Below, in pieces: positions 46,499 through 54,790 of a stretch of 64,000 nucleotides of DNA. The translations under genes and the position numbers were made by a program. The stretch is from Candidatus Woesearchaeota archaeon (GTDB taxonomy: Archaea > Nanobdellota > Nanobdellia > Woesearchaeales > JAFGUC01). How positions within the stretch are numbered: the stretch's first letter is position 1; every line of letters begins with the position of its first letter. Where the stretch lies: NCBI GenBank assembly GCA_016938695.1, contig JAFGUC010000024.1, positions 434,001 through 498,000 of the forward strand. The letters run 5' to 3'. The notes under the pieces are model-generated. The model made no database searches. It was not told the DNA's origin and worked only from the letters and a program-made list of their open reading frames with translations.

Positions 46499-46582
46499 GC
46501 CGTGATGGGACAATCTGGTACTCCGCAAGACTGGAAATCTTGTTTCCGCAAGGATTTCCCGGTTCAAATCCGGGTCACGGCG
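46499..46582 (+). tRNA. tRNA-Ser (anticodon GGA)
   Basis: The acceptor is GCCGTGA/TCACGGC and the discriminator is G. The D-arm is GGA..TCC. The anticodon stem CAAGA/TCTTG carries loop CTGGAAA, giving GGA. A long type II variable arm (TCC-GCAA-GGA) and T-arm CCCGG-TTCAAAT-CCGGG follow. It reads UCC/UCU. CCA is not encoded and no intron is visible. Confidence 0.93.
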
Positions 46583-46625
46583 TTTTCTTAATTTATACTA
46601 ACCTAATAAACTTAAGACCCAAAAA

Positions 46626-46657
46626 TTTAAATACTATAGTGTTCTATAGAACACTAT
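46626..46657 (+). promoter_or_regulatory. Promoter and 22-bp palindromic operator of the toxin-antitoxin operon
   Basis: A TTTAAATA box (46626-46633) is followed by a perfect 22-bp palindrome, half-site ATAGTGTTCTA, at 46636-46657. Its last bases overlap the antitoxin start codon (ATG 46656). The palindrome covers the predicted leaderless transcript start, the arrangement expected for autorepression by the antitoxin. Confidence 0.7.
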
Positions 46658-46877
46658 GGAGACAACAACAATACAAATCAGTAAAACTTTACTCGAAGAT
46701 TTAAAATCTAGAAAGATGTATGAAAAAGAAAGTTACGAAGATATAATTCGAGATTTATTAGAAGACACTTTAGAATTATCTGATCAAACATTAAGATACA
46801 TAAAAGAATCCGAAGAAGACATAAAAGCAGGAAGAATAAAAACTCTTGCACAAGTTGAAGCAAGGCTAAAACAATGA
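46656..46877 (+). CDS. Antitoxin of a RelE-type module
   Basis: This 73-residue protein has an N-terminal ribbon-helix-helix-like DNA-binding segment (TTTIQISKTLLEDLKSRKM, YEDIIRDLLEDTLEL). A C-terminal charged tail (EEDIKAGRIKTLAQVEARLK) is typical of antitoxins that wrap a RelE/ParE toxin. It overlaps the toxin gene by 4 nt (ATGA). A perfect palindrome covers its start, consistent with self-repression. Confidence 0.85.
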   Translation: METTTIQISKTLLEDLKSRKMYEKESYEDIIRDLLEDTLELSDQTLRYIKESEEDIKAGRIKTLAQVEARLKQ

Positions 46878-47140
46878 GTTATGAAATAATTTTCTCAAAT
46901 TTAGCTGACAAACAATTAAGTAAATTTTCTATAGACATTCAAATAAGAATAGTGTCGACCATAAAACGATGCCAGATAAGACCTTATGAGCATATCAAAA
47001 AATTAGTAGGTTGCAAATACTTTAGATTAAGAGTAGGAGATTATCGAGTTATTATGGATGTAATTGAGAATAAATTAATAATTCATGTAATTGAAATTGG
47101 TAATAGAAAAAATATTTACAAAAATAACAAACACTTTTAA
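46874..47140 (+). CDS. RelE/ParE-family toxin
   Basis: This 88-residue RelE-fold protein has YEIIFSNLADKQLSKF at the start, IRPYEHIKKLVGCKYFRLRVGDYRVIMDV in the core (the K-L-..-FRLRVGDYR family hallmark), and a HVIEIGNRKNIYK C-terminus with candidate catalytic basic residues. Members cleave ribosome-bound mRNA or poison gyrase; RelE-like mRNA cleavage is more likely in archaea. It is translationally coupled to its antitoxin. Confidence 0.9.
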   Translation: MSYEIIFSNLADKQLSKFSIDIQIRIVSTIKRCQIRPYEHIKKLVGCKYFRLRVGDYRVIMDVIENKLIIHVIEIGNRKNIYKNNKHF

Positions 47141-47165
47141 ACACTAACCAATAGTCTCACCCAAA

Positions 47166-48065
47166 ATGAAAGAACTCACTTTGGAAATAACAAATAATTG
47201 TTCTCTAAATTGCATACACTGTTCTACTCAAGCAAACAGTAGAAATAATGAATACTTCTCAATGGATGAGATAAAACATTATTTAGATATGTTTCCTGAT
47301 TTTAATGTAGTAAGACTTTCAGGTGGTGAGCCGTTTAATCATCCTAATTTAGTAGAAATTTGTGAATTGATTAAAGCAAATAATCGTAATATAGTAATTC
47401 TTTCTTCAGGTGTTCAACATAACAAGCCATTAGATGAATCAAAATTAATACAACTAAAAGGAACAATTGATGAAATTGTTTTTTCTATGCATGGATATTT
47501 CAATATTCATGACAAAATTATGGGTGGTAATCCACGTTATGAGTCAGAATGGGACACATTGTTAGATTCTCTAGATAATGTTAGTTACAATAAAATTCCT
47601 TTTTCATTTCAAACAGTTTTAATGAGACATAATTTTTTTCCACAAGAAAACAATATTCCACAACCTTTAATTGAAACTGCAAAGAGCCTCTATTTGATTG
47701 CAAAATTAAATGACAAAGATATTAATTGGCATATGTTAAGATATGTCAAACAAGGTAGAGGAAAAATAAACGAAGACCAAGCATTAACAGAGATTGAATT
47801 AAATAATCTTCAAGAAATAATACAATTTTTACAAAATAATGATAATTTCATACAACCAGAAGGAATATTGTCAATGCGACGATTGATATATTCAACAAGG
47901 CATAAATTAAATATTACTTACACAAACTCTTTTAAAAAATCTGGGTGTGATTGTGGTTATGCAAAAGCAGTAGTCACGGCAAACCGAGAAATAATTCCTT
48001 GCAGTTCATTAAAAAACTCAACAGTTGAAGAACAAATTAAATACGGTTGCAAATATAGATTATGA
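47166..48065 (+). CDS. Radical-SAM protein of unknown substrate
   Basis: This is a radical-SAM enzyme with LTLEITNNCSLNCIHCSTQA (CxxxCxxC at the N-terminus), VVRLSGGEPFNHPNL (GGE SAM motif) and EIVFSMHGYFNIHDKIMGG. Near the C-terminus CDCGYAKAVVTANREIIPCSSLK resembles the cysteine pattern of a SPASM-like or peptide-modifying subgroup. At 299 residues the tail is shorter than full SPASM proteins. It follows the toxin gene by 25 nt, with little intergenic promoter space. Its substrate is unknown. Confidence 0.85.
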   Translation: MKELTLEITNNCSLNCIHCSTQANSRNNEYFSMDEIKHYLDMFPDFNVVRLSGGEPFNHPNLVEICELIKANNRNIVILSSGVQHNKPLDESKLIQLKGTIDEIVFSMHGYFNIHDKIMGGNPRYESEWDTLLDSLDNVSYNKIPFSFQTVLMRHNFFPQENNIPQPLIETAKSLYLIAKLNDKDINWHMLRYVKQGRGKINEDQALTEIELNNLQEIIQFLQNNDNFIQPEGILSMRRLIYSTRHKLNITYTNSFKKSGCDCGYAKAVVTANREIIPCSSLKNSTVEEQIKYGCKYRL

Positions 48066-48119
48066 TTTTAAAGTTATAAAAAGATTAGTTTTATATTTAC
48101 AAATACTCTAATTATAATT

Positions 48120-48437
48120 ATGGAACCAGTAATAAAACAATACAACGGAAGAATTCCTGCTTGTGGATGTTTTTGTGGTGGTTGTCCGTCATATAAAAAT
48201 TCTTGTCCTGGTGCAGAAATTAATTCTAAACGTTGTGAAAAATGTACTAAATTTCATATATGTTGTAAAGATAAGAATATAACTCATTGTTATGAATGTC
48301 AAGAATTTCCATGTAAAAAATTAAAAGTTTTCTCTAAAAGTTGGTTAAAATATGGGCAAGATTTTATTGAAAATCAAAATCTAATTAAAAAAATTGGCGA
48401 GAAGAAGTTTAAAGAATATTGGAATAATAAAAAATAA
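48120..48437 (+). CDS. DUF3795 cysteine-rich protein
   Basis: This 105-residue protein has cysteine pairs IPACGCFCGGCPSY, SCPG, RCEKC, ICCKDK and CYECQEFPC, the DUF3795 pattern, probably binding zinc or iron-sulfur. Family function is not established. Its own TATA-like region (TTATAAAAAG, about 48074-48083) lies upstream. It is convergent with the yggS-like gene. Confidence 0.88.
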   Translation: MEPVIKQYNGRIPACGCFCGGCPSYKNSCPGAEINSKRCEKCTKFHICCKDKNITHCYECQEFPCKKLKVFSKSWLKYGQDFIENQNLIKKIGEKKFKEYWNNKK

Positions 48438-48444
48438 AATCGAA

Positions 48445-49050
48445 CTATTTTCTTTTTCCAAATATTTTCGTTCCAAGTCTAACCATGTTAGACCCACAAG
48501 AAATAGCATCCAAGTAATCAGCACTCATTCCCATGCTCAAAACAGATAAATGATATTTATCTTTAAATTTCAAAAAAAGAGAATGCATTTGTTTAAATTC
48601 TAGATTATTATTGTTTTCAGAAGGAATACACATAAATCCCAAAACATCAAGCTTCTTACACGAAGAACAAAACTCTAAAAGGTGTTCAAGTTCATTAATT
48701 GGACATCCACTTTTTTTGTCAATATCAGTTCTCACTTGAATTAATATTTTCTTTACAGTTGTAGAATATTTATTAATTAATGAAGCGATTTTTATAGAAT
48801 CAACTGTTTGAATGACATCAAAATATTCAACAGCTAACTTAACTTTATTAGATTGCAAATGTCCAATAAAATGCCAAGTAATGTCATACGAAGATAATTC
48901 TTTAATTTTAGAGATTCCTTCTTGGATATAATTTTCACCAAAGTTTCTAACACCTTTTTCATACACAGAAATAATTTCAGAAACAGTTCTTGTTTTTGAA
49001 ACAGCAACAAGTGTTACAGTATTAGGAATATCAAACATTTTGTTAATCAT
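48445..49050 (-). CDS. YggS/PROSC-family PLP homeostasis protein
   Basis: This pyridoxal-phosphate-binding TIM-barrel protein buffers PLP. VTLVAVSKTRTVSEI carries the PLP lysine, with RNFGENYIQEGISKI, WHFIGHLQSNKVKLAV, VLGFMCIPSE, LSMGMSADYLDAISCGSNMVRLG and GTKIFG. At 201 residues it is a short but complete version; bacterial ones are about 230. It overlaps the upstream small gene by 4 nt (ATGA). Confidence 0.93.
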   Translation of the reverse strand: MINKMFDIPNTVTLVAVSKTRTVSEIISVYEKGVRNFGENYIQEGISKIKELSSYDITWHFIGHLQSNKVKLAVEYFDVIQTVDSIKIASLINKYSTTVKKILIQVRTDIDKKSGCPINELEHLLEFCSSCKKLDVLGFMCIPSENNNNLEFKQMHSLFLKFKDKYHLSVLSMGMSADYLDAISCGSNMVRLGTKIFGKRK

Positions 49051-49322
49051 TGTTTTAACGGCATATAAATCTTATCATAAAACTGTTGCAAATATGTAAC
49101 ACCATTGATTCTGATATCTGGATTAACTTCAACCATCTTAAGAACCGCCGGGTATTTATCACGAGCCAAATCGTACTGTCCAAATTGAACTAGTTTTTGA
49201 AGTTCAAGCATACTTTCTGCAGTTACTAAATCATCTACTGAAAATCTAGAAACATTAAGACTAATTAGTAATTCCAATGGGCCAGACTTTTTTTCTAAGA
49301 CTTTCAATGTTTTTTCATCCAT
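49047..49322 (-). CDS. Small helical protein of unknown function
   Basis: This 91-residue soluble, helical protein (MDEKTLKVLEKKSGPLELLI; TAESMLELQKLVQFGQYDLARDK) has no recognised family. It is translationally coupled (ATGA) to the YggS-like gene. Upstream lies a 10-bp inverted repeat. Confidence 0.65.
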   Translation of the reverse strand: MDEKTLKVLEKKSGPLELLISLNVSRFSVDDLVTAESMLELQKLVQFGQYDLARDKYPAVLKMVEVNPDIRINGVTYLQQFYDKIYMPLKQ

Positions 49323-49334
49323 TTTAACCTCACA

Positions 49335-49388
49335 AAATCTGGTCAGATTAATTGCAACAGAAAGTGATGAATTTCTCCGACCAGATTT
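49335..49388. repeat. 10-bp perfect inverted repeat in the divergent intergenic region
   Basis: AAATCTGGTC (49335-49344) and GACCAGATTT (49379-49388) are exact reverse complements separated by 34 bases. They lie between divergent transcription units (49322 on minus, 49542 on plus). It could be an operator pair or a hairpin in the leader of the minus-strand gene. Confidence 0.5.
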
Positions 49389-49541
49389 GATTTTTTATCT
49401 AGTCGAAAAAGTATCCAAAAAAGTAGCTAAAAAAACTCCAACTATTTTCCAAGATACTAAAATTCATAAAAATCGTAAAGCAAAGCAATTATTTAAACTT
49501 TTTTAAAAAGAAATTTAAACAAACAATGTTAAAAAATTATA

Positions 49542-50219
49542 ATGAACATAAAAATCCTTAATCTTATTGAAGGTTCAAAACAAGCAACAGGTTTAACTGT
49601 TATAATTGATGTATTTAGAGCATTTTCTGTTGCGTGTTATTGTTTTGGAAATGGCGCAAATAAAATAATTCCTTTAGGCGATATTAATGAAGCTTACAAG
49701 ATAAAAGAAGAACATGAAGATTACATTTTAATTGGGGAGCGTAATGGAAAAAAGCCCGAAGGTTTTGATTATGGAAATTCTCCAACACAATTAGAAAATA
49801 TTAATCTAAAAGATAAAACAATAATTCAGACAACATCAGCAGGAACACAAGGAATAGTAAACGTAAAAAATGCAACAGAAATTATCACAGGAAGTTTTGT
49901 AAATATTGATGCTATAATAAATTACATTAAAAAGGTAAACCCTGAAGAAGTATCTTTAGTGGCGATGGGTGCAAAAGGAGTATTAGAGTCTGACGAAGAT
50001 AAGTTATGTGCACAATACATAAAAAATGCACTAGAAAATAAACCAAATGATTTCAATAAAATAAAAGAGCATTTGAGAACTTACATCAGTGCACAAAAAT
50101 TCTTTGATGAAACAAAAGCTTGGGCACCAAGAAGAGATTTTGATTTATGTTTGAATCTAAACAGATTTAATTTTGTAATAAAATATGAAAACAAAGAATT
50201 TATTTTGATAAATATTTAG
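49542..50219 (+). CDS. ComB-family (2-phosphosulfolactate phosphatase-like) protein
   Basis: This Mg-dependent phosphatase-fold protein has TVIIDVFRAFSVACYCF, ILIGERNGKKPEGFDYGNSPTQL, TIIQTTSAGTQGI and SLVAMGAKG, the ComB signatures. ComB acts in coenzyme M synthesis, but many non-methanogens carry homologues of unknown substrate and no other CoM genes are visible here. At 225 residues it has normal length. Convergent with the MYG1-like gene (20-nt overlap). Confidence 0.87.
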   Translation: MNIKILNLIEGSKQATGLTVIIDVFRAFSVACYCFGNGANKIIPLGDINEAYKIKEEHEDYILIGERNGKKPEGFDYGNSPTQLENINLKDKTIIQTTSAGTQGIVNVKNATEIITGSFVNIDAIINYIKKVNPEEVSLVAMGAKGVLESDEDKLCAQYIKNALENKPNDFNKIKEHLRTYISAQKFFDETKAWAPRRDFDLCLNLNRFNFVIKYENKEFILINI

Positions 50220-51330
50220 CGACGTCAACAGCGCCTTCAAGTGTTTTTGTTTTAAGCATAAATCTATTCATATGACAAAATTGTGCATCATTAAATCCGC
50301 TAACTTCTTGTAATTCTGAACCTTCTTTTCCTGCCCAATCCGCAGGGAAAGGTTTTTTCAAAACTTCAGGTGAAATTTTCTTAGGAGCAGAAATTACTCT
50401 GTATGAATCTTTACTGGGATATATGACAAAAAGTGCATTTGATTTCACTGCATAACTTCGCCATTCATTGTATTCTTTATCCAGTACAACATATTTTTCT
50501 TTTCCAGAAAATAGTTTTTGTAATGTATCTCTTTCTTCAAATACTTCTGTAACCTTAGAAATTTCCATATCTAAACTTACTTTTGCAAGTTCAATTGCTT
50601 TAGAATAATTGTTAACAGCAACAGAGTTAACAGCACGAATCATTGGATAGTCTTGCTGTATTATACCCATTTCTTTATTAAAATCAAGTACATCTTTCAT
50701 AATACCTTTTTGTAATTCGCGTTTAACTTTACTATCCAGTTCTCCTCGTTTCCAAATTTCTCTAATAGTTTCAAATTTTTCATTAGTATCAAAAATTTCT
50801 TTTAATGCTGCACCATATGCATATTGTCCTTTAATTTCTACGTCAAAAGGAGAATGTCCAATTTCTGCTTGTAATATTAAAGTTGCATAGTTAACTGCAG
50901 AATCAAAATTTCCAAATCGGTTAAACAGTGAAATAAATTGTGTAACACTATACCTTTTTCTTTTAACATCTAAATCAATATTGTTGTCATGTGCATCAAT
51001 AATTTGCACAAGGTTAGAATCTATACTGTTTAATTTATAAGTGTGATCAATAACTTCTTGTCCAAATTTATTCCATAATAATCCAAACGAAGAATATGAA
51101 ATTTCATTAGGTCGAGTCAATTGTTTTTTAGTGAATTGATGATGGTCAAATCTCAAGTTTCGAGTGTCATAAACTCCTCCAACATCAATTACGATATCTG
51201 CTAGTGAAATTATAGATTCATCACGAGTTCTAATTATTTCAGAATTTGGAAAAACGAGTTTTGCTAAAGCTACTGCAAATACATCATCACTATGAAAAGT
51301 TCCGTCATGTGTTACAATTGTCTTTTTCAT
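50200..51330 (-). CDS. MYG1-family (UPF0160) DHH-like metal-dependent nuclease/phosphoesterase
   Basis: The N-terminus KTIVTHDGTFHSDDVFAVALAKLV and the blocks DIVIDVGGVYD and LRFDHHQF match the MYG1 family, which shares metal-binding DHH-type motifs. Eukaryotic MYG1 is a 3-prime-5-prime RNA exonuclease. At 376 residues it is full length, with FPADWAGKEGSELQEVSGFNDAQFCH as the conserved C-terminal block. It is coupled (ATGA overlap) to an HExxH protein upstream, an association I do not recognise. Confidence 0.88.
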   Translation of the reverse strand: MKKTIVTHDGTFHSDDVFAVALAKLVFPNSEIIRTRDESIISLADIVIDVGGVYDTRNLRFDHHQFTKKQLTRPNEISYSSFGLLWNKFGQEVIDHTYKLNSIDSNLVQIIDAHDNNIDLDVKRKRYSVTQFISLFNRFGNFDSAVNYATLILQAEIGHSPFDVEIKGQYAYGAALKEIFDTNEKFETIREIWKRGELDSKVKRELQKGIMKDVLDFNKEMGIIQQDYPMIRAVNSVAVNNYSKAIELAKVSLDMEISKVTEVFEERDTLQKLFSGKEKYVVLDKEYNEWRSYAVKSNALFVIYPSKDSYRVISAPKKISPEVLKKPFPADWAGKEGSELQEVSGFNDAQFCHMNRFMLKTKTLEGAVDVAKYLSK

Positions 51331-52487
51331 TCTTTACAAATCCTCAGATAATCGTGAAAATTTTCAGCTTCTTTTGCTTTATTAAATAAATATGGTTTAT
51401 TTTGATAAACATTTCCAAATACATCTGCACAAAGTCTTGCATTAATGCTCAACTGTTGTTTAAGTTTTGGCAAGGTATCATATAATATTTCGTTAATAAT
51501 TTTATATTGTAAATTTTTAGGCTCAAATTTATAATATTCTTTTGTGATGTCATCTTCCTCAATACCTGCAAGTTGCATAAGGTAATTTGCAGTATCGTCA
51601 TTTATTTTGTCATCTTCATAGTATATGTCAGTAATTATATCCATAAAATCTTCAATAAAAGTTCCTTCGATATAGTTTCTATGAAAGTCCATATATACTT
51701 GAGATTTTATTGCATCATAGTTAATTAATTTCCAATCTCTTAGTTGAACATAATCAAAAAATAATCCTCTTATTTCAACCATTGCAGAAAATTCATAGAA
51801 TCTATCTAGATATTGAAGACAAAGTGATGCATAATCAGTACTAGATGGATTCTTATATGCTGCTTCTTTTTGTTTCATCAGTTCAGCAATATTTCGTGAA
51901 AACGCAGTATTATTTAATGCTAAATGATCAAGTTCGTGTCGTAAAACATAAAGCTCTTTTCTATTAATTATTTCTTGAGTCATGAACGGGATTATTGTTT
52001 CTAATTTTCCACTGACTCTTGTGTGTTCATTTTTGAATAATTCTACATATTTCTCATATGTAATTCCAGTATCATAAAATAATTGTTTTTTAAACTTTTT
52101 TACACCGTTTCTTCCAAATGTTTCTTCAAATTTTTTTATTGTTTCATTTGGTTTAGTAAGTAAATGAATTACTAAGTTTTCATCGCCTGCAAAAAATAAG
52201 TTTCCGTAATTAAAAAACTTAAAAATTCCATCAATATTTTCCTCAGTTTCAAAAGAATCAAATATTTCTAAGGTGTTAATTCCTATTTTTGGAGTTGAAT
52301 CATCTAATGATAATTTAGTTGCCGCAGCAATGTAACCCGGTTCTTTACAAAAAGTAACATCAACTAAGAATCCATCCGGAACCTCTATTTTCATCTCTAC
52401 ACGTTCTTCTAGAGACTCTATTAAAACTTCTTTTGTGTGTGGAATTAGACCTTTTAAAGGCTCTGTGCTACTTATTGTAAAATTCAT
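51327..52487 (-). CDS. Putative HExxH metallopeptidase-like protein
   Basis: From ATG 52487 (MNFTISSTEPLKGLIPHTKE) the protein has about 386 residues, with a central VLRHELDHLALNN: an HExxH zinc-peptidase motif followed by helical sequence. There is no signal peptide, so it would be cytoplasmic. The ORF track extends to 52751, but that extension is antisense to the CBS gene, is hydrophobic shadow sequence and crosses promoter DNA, so I cut it. It overlaps the MYG1-like gene by 4 nt. No family is recognised beyond the motif. Confidence 0.7.
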   Translation of the reverse strand: MNFTISSTEPLKGLIPHTKEVLIESLEERVEMKIEVPDGFLVDVTFCKEPGYIAAATKLSLDDSTPKIGINTLEIFDSFETEENIDGIFKFFNYGNLFFAGDENLVIHLLTKPNETIKKFEETFGRNGVKKFKKQLFYDTGITYEKYVELFKNEHTRVSGKLETIIPFMTQEIINRKELYVLRHELDHLALNNTAFSRNIAELMKQKEAAYKNPSSTDYASLCLQYLDRFYEFSAMVEIRGLFFDYVQLRDWKLINYDAIKSQVYMDFHRNYIEGTFIEDFMDIITDIYYEDDKINDDTANYLMQLAGIEEDDITKEYYKFEPKNLQYKIINEILYDTLPKLKQQLSINARLCADVFGNVYQNKPYLFNKAKEAENFHDYLRICKE

Positions 52488-52575
52488 ACACAAATAGATG
52501 TAGTTTATATTTATATATGTTACTATTACATAATAACAACTCAATTTTATATACTTACTCCGTATAAAATAAGGT

Positions 52576-52971
52576 ATGGTTGACAAAATCAAAATCTCTA
52601 AATTCATGACAAAAGATGTAATTACTGCATCTCCTGAAATCACGGTCCAAAAAGCTGCTAAGATAATGGCTGACAACGGTATTGGAGTCATTGTAATAAC
52701 AAAGAACAACAAGATTGCTGGAATTATTACAGAACGTGATATCGTTTCCAAGGTTGTAGCAAAGGGCGTAGACCTAAAAAAAGCATTAGTAAAAGATTAC
52801 ATGATTACAAGAGTTGTTACAGGGACACCAGATATGACTGATGTCGATGTTGCGCTAACATTTTCTAAAAAAAATATAAAAAAACTTCCAATAGTCGATA
52901 ATGGTAAAGTTGTTGGAATTATAACACAAACCGACATGTTAAAAGAATTATCCTTTAAATGGGCTATCTAA
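52576..52971 (+). CDS. Tandem CBS-domain protein
   Basis: This 131-residue stand-alone CBS pair has ISKFMTKDVITASPEITVQKAAKIMADNGIGVIVI, GIITERDIVSKV, then VKDYMITRVVTGTPD and KLPIVDNGKVVGIITQTDML. Such Bateman modules bind adenosyl ligands (AMP, ATP, SAM) and regulate partners. It is expressed from a TATA box (TTTTATATA, about 52544-52552) about 28 nt upstream, probably leaderless, and is followed 3 nt later by a small unknown gene that may be its partner. Confidence 0.93.
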   Translation: MVDKIKISKFMTKDVITASPEITVQKAAKIMADNGIGVIVITKNNKIAGIITERDIVSKVVAKGVDLKKALVKDYMITRVVTGTPDMTDVDVALTFSKKNIKKLPIVDNGKVVGIITQTDMLKELSFKWAI

Positions 52972-52974
52972 ACA

Positions 52975-53256
52975 ATGGATCAAGCAGCATACTACGTAAT
53001 TAGAGTGTTAAAAGATGAGCTTGGTTCAATGGGGCCAGTTCTTCTAAAGCGTTTATTAGATAGATTAGGGTATAACAGTATCAACACATTGTCAGAAACA
53101 CAAAAAGAAAATTTAATTAGAAATATCTTAGATTACATCTGTGGCGATTATTCTAACAGTAAAAAAGGTGTTCTAGAATCAAAATTAAGGACAAAAATAA
53201 ATTACTATGATCCTGATTTTGATGAAAATAAAGCAATCGCAGAACTTATGGCATAA
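52975..53256 (+). CDS. Small helical protein of unknown function
   Basis: This 93-residue protein (MDQAAYYVIRVLKDELGSMG; LLDRLGYNSINTLSETQKEN) is predicted helical and soluble with no known motif. It begins 3 nt after the CBS-pair gene and is certainly co-transcribed with it, so it may be an effector or partner regulated by that module. No family is recognised. Confidence 0.72.
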   Translation: MDQAAYYVIRVLKDELGSMGPVLLKRLLDRLGYNSINTLSETQKENLIRNILDYICGDYSNSKKGVLESKLRTKINYYDPDFDENKAIAELMA

Positions 53257-53318
53257 TAATAGATAGATTTATAATTAAAAAACTTTTTTTAAAAAATAAA
53301 TAATAGGTGATTTTACAA

Positions 53319-53489
53319 ATGGTAGTAGAATTTGGCGAATTTAAAGGAAACAAGGTAATGTCCTTGAAAAGATCAGAAGAAGACAGATACGGAATTAGTT
53401 TTGGTATAGCAAAAGCAAAATTAATTATTGAAAATATTGATGCTATTAAGCAGTTTATTGCTGAAAACGATAAACCTTCTGAAGAATAA
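53319..53489 (+). CDS. Small conserved-looking archaeal protein (56 aa)
   Basis: The protein MVVEFGEFKGNKVMSLKRSE continues into YGISFGIAKAKLIIENIDAI, a pattern (GEFKGN..L, FG..KAKLI..N...I..F) that looks like a compact conserved domain of unknown role. An AGGTGAT ribosome binding site (53305-53310) sets ATG 53319. The track start at 53307 lies inside that site. Confidence 0.72.
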   Translation: MVVEFGEFKGNKVMSLKRSEEDRYGISFGIAKAKLIIENIDAIKQFIAENDKPSEE

Positions 53490-53499
53490 ATATTTTTTT

Positions 53500-53970
53500 T
53501 TAAAATTTCATTATTTCTTTTTTATTATTAAATGTAGAATACAATTTATGCAAATTTTCCTTACTAAACTCTAAGCTCATTGAATTGTCGTTCGGGTGAA
53601 AAGTCGTTATTTCCGCATTCCAAACATCAGAATCAATAAACACTTCAACGTCCCCAGAATTAAACATCAATCCAACAGGTGAAACTGAACCAGCAGTTAC
53701 ATTAAGTTTTTCTAAAAGTTCAGCGTCATTTCCAAACCTCATTTTTTTTCCATTGACAAGTTTGCAAAATTCTTTAACATCAAGTCGTTTATACTCTGGT
53801 ATTGTTACTAAGTAAAACTTATCATGTTTGTCTTTTAAAAATAAATTTTTACACATAAGCCCAGGGACATCAATTTCTAGAGCTTCTTCACAAGTAAATA
53901 CTGGTTTATGCTTATGAAGTTTAAACTTGATTTCATGCGAATCTAGATAATCTTTGATTTTATTATTCAT
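53500..53970 (-). CDS. YbaK/ProX-type trans-editing aminoacyl-tRNA deacylase
   Basis: This free-standing editing domain hydrolyses mischarged Ala-tRNA-Pro or a similar product. YLDSHEIKFKLHKHKPVFTCEEA, GLMCKNLFLKDKHDKFYLVTIPEYKRLDVKEF (with the catalytic Lys) and LNVTAGSVSPVGLMFN (GxxxP substrate loop) are present. At 156 residues it matches ProXp-ala/PrdX. It is consistent with the archaeal ProRS at the window start lacking its own editing domain; that link is an inference. Confidence 0.88.
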   Translation of the reverse strand: MNNKIKDYLDSHEIKFKLHKHKPVFTCEEALEIDVPGLMCKNLFLKDKHDKFYLVTIPEYKRLDVKEFCKLVNGKKMRFGNDAELLEKLNVTAGSVSPVGLMFNSGDVEVFIDSDVWNAEITTFHPNDNSMSLEFSKENLHKLYSTFNNKKEIMKF

Positions 53971-54061
53971 ACACTTTGTAATTAAAAGAACTTTAAAAAT
54001 ATTAGTGATACTCTTAGAAAGTAGAAACCCTTTTAAATTTTAAACAATTACCCTTTTTACA

Positions 54062-54790
54062 ATGGATGTTTCAGATAAACTTGACAAAGAAACAGAACAA
54101 AAAAGCACGTCTGAGGTTTCAGACCTGCCTAGTGAAGGAATGTTAGAACAAATAACTAGAGATGAAGTAAATTCAAAGAAATTCAGACAAATTTCTAAGG
54201 CAGAATTTAAGCACAACATAAATGATTACAGGTTTCAACAAGAATCAATGAGAGGTTCAGTTCAGCAAGCATACATTGCGAAAATGAATGAATTAACCTC
54301 CCAAATTAAAAAATATGAACGAATGATGCGTGACGTTCAAGTTCTAGGTCAATATGAAAAAATTGTTTATTGGGAAAAACCACGAACAAAGCAATTTGGA
54401 TATATTGTCGACCAAGATTCTCAAATTGGTTTTGGTGTAGAAGATGCAAAGGTTGGATTAAAGCGTGGAATGAAAAAGATTGAAGAAGTTGATTTTGTAA
54501 TGAACTGCATAAGACAAAGAGATATGTATTATGACTTAATAGAAAGATTAAATCACAGCTTTTCTTCACAGATGCAACAAAGTTATGGAATGGACGAACA
54601 ATTTAATCATCTTGAAAGACAAATAGAATTAGACTTTTCACAATCTAAATTAAAAATTGAATGTTATCAAACAGAAGACGGTTACATTTCCTACGCGTTG
54701 CAACATAAAAATCCGCTAAAAAGATTGATTTTAAGTTTAGCAGATAGGATAAGAAAAGAAAAACCTAACTCTACTTCCAATACTGTTTAG
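54062..54790 (+). CDS. Helical protein of unknown function
   Basis: This 242-residue protein has a Ser/Glu-rich disordered N-terminus and a long coiled-coil-prone middle (AKMNELTSQIKKYERMMRDV; QRDMYYDLIERLNHSF). It has no signal, membrane segment or metal motif. It is monocistronic and convergent with the (p)ppGpp synthetase-like gene (20-nt overlap). No family is recognised. Confidence 0.7.
   Translation: MDVSDKLDKETEQKSTSEVSDLPSEGMLEQITRDEVNSKKFRQISKAEFKHNINDYRFQQESMRGSVQQAYIAKMNELTSQIKKYERMMRDVQVLGQYEKIVYWEKPRTKQFGYIVDQDSQIGFGVEDAKVGLKRGMKKIEEVDFVMNCIRQRDMYYDLIERLNHSFSSQMQQSYGMDEQFNHLERQIELDFSQSKLKIECYQTEDGYISYALQHKNPLKRLILSLADRIRKEKPNSTSNTV

Noticed and set aside
46379-46591. ORFs of 62 aa over the tRNA-Ser region (both strands)
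   Set aside because: They overlap the tRNA and its decayed copy and have no coding features.
49364-49370. C/D box sRNA in the 49.3-49.5 kb gap (GTGATGA)
   Set aside because: A box C-like heptamer exists but there is no CTGA box D at suitable distance.
49542-50219. Evidence for coenzyme M biosynthesis or methanogenesis
   Set aside because: A ComB-family protein alone is not diagnostic; no other CoM or methanogenesis gene is in the window.
52488-52751. N-terminal extension of the HExxH protein from the ORF track
   Set aside because: It is antisense to the clear CBS-pair gene, hydrophobic shadow sequence, and crosses promoter DNA.
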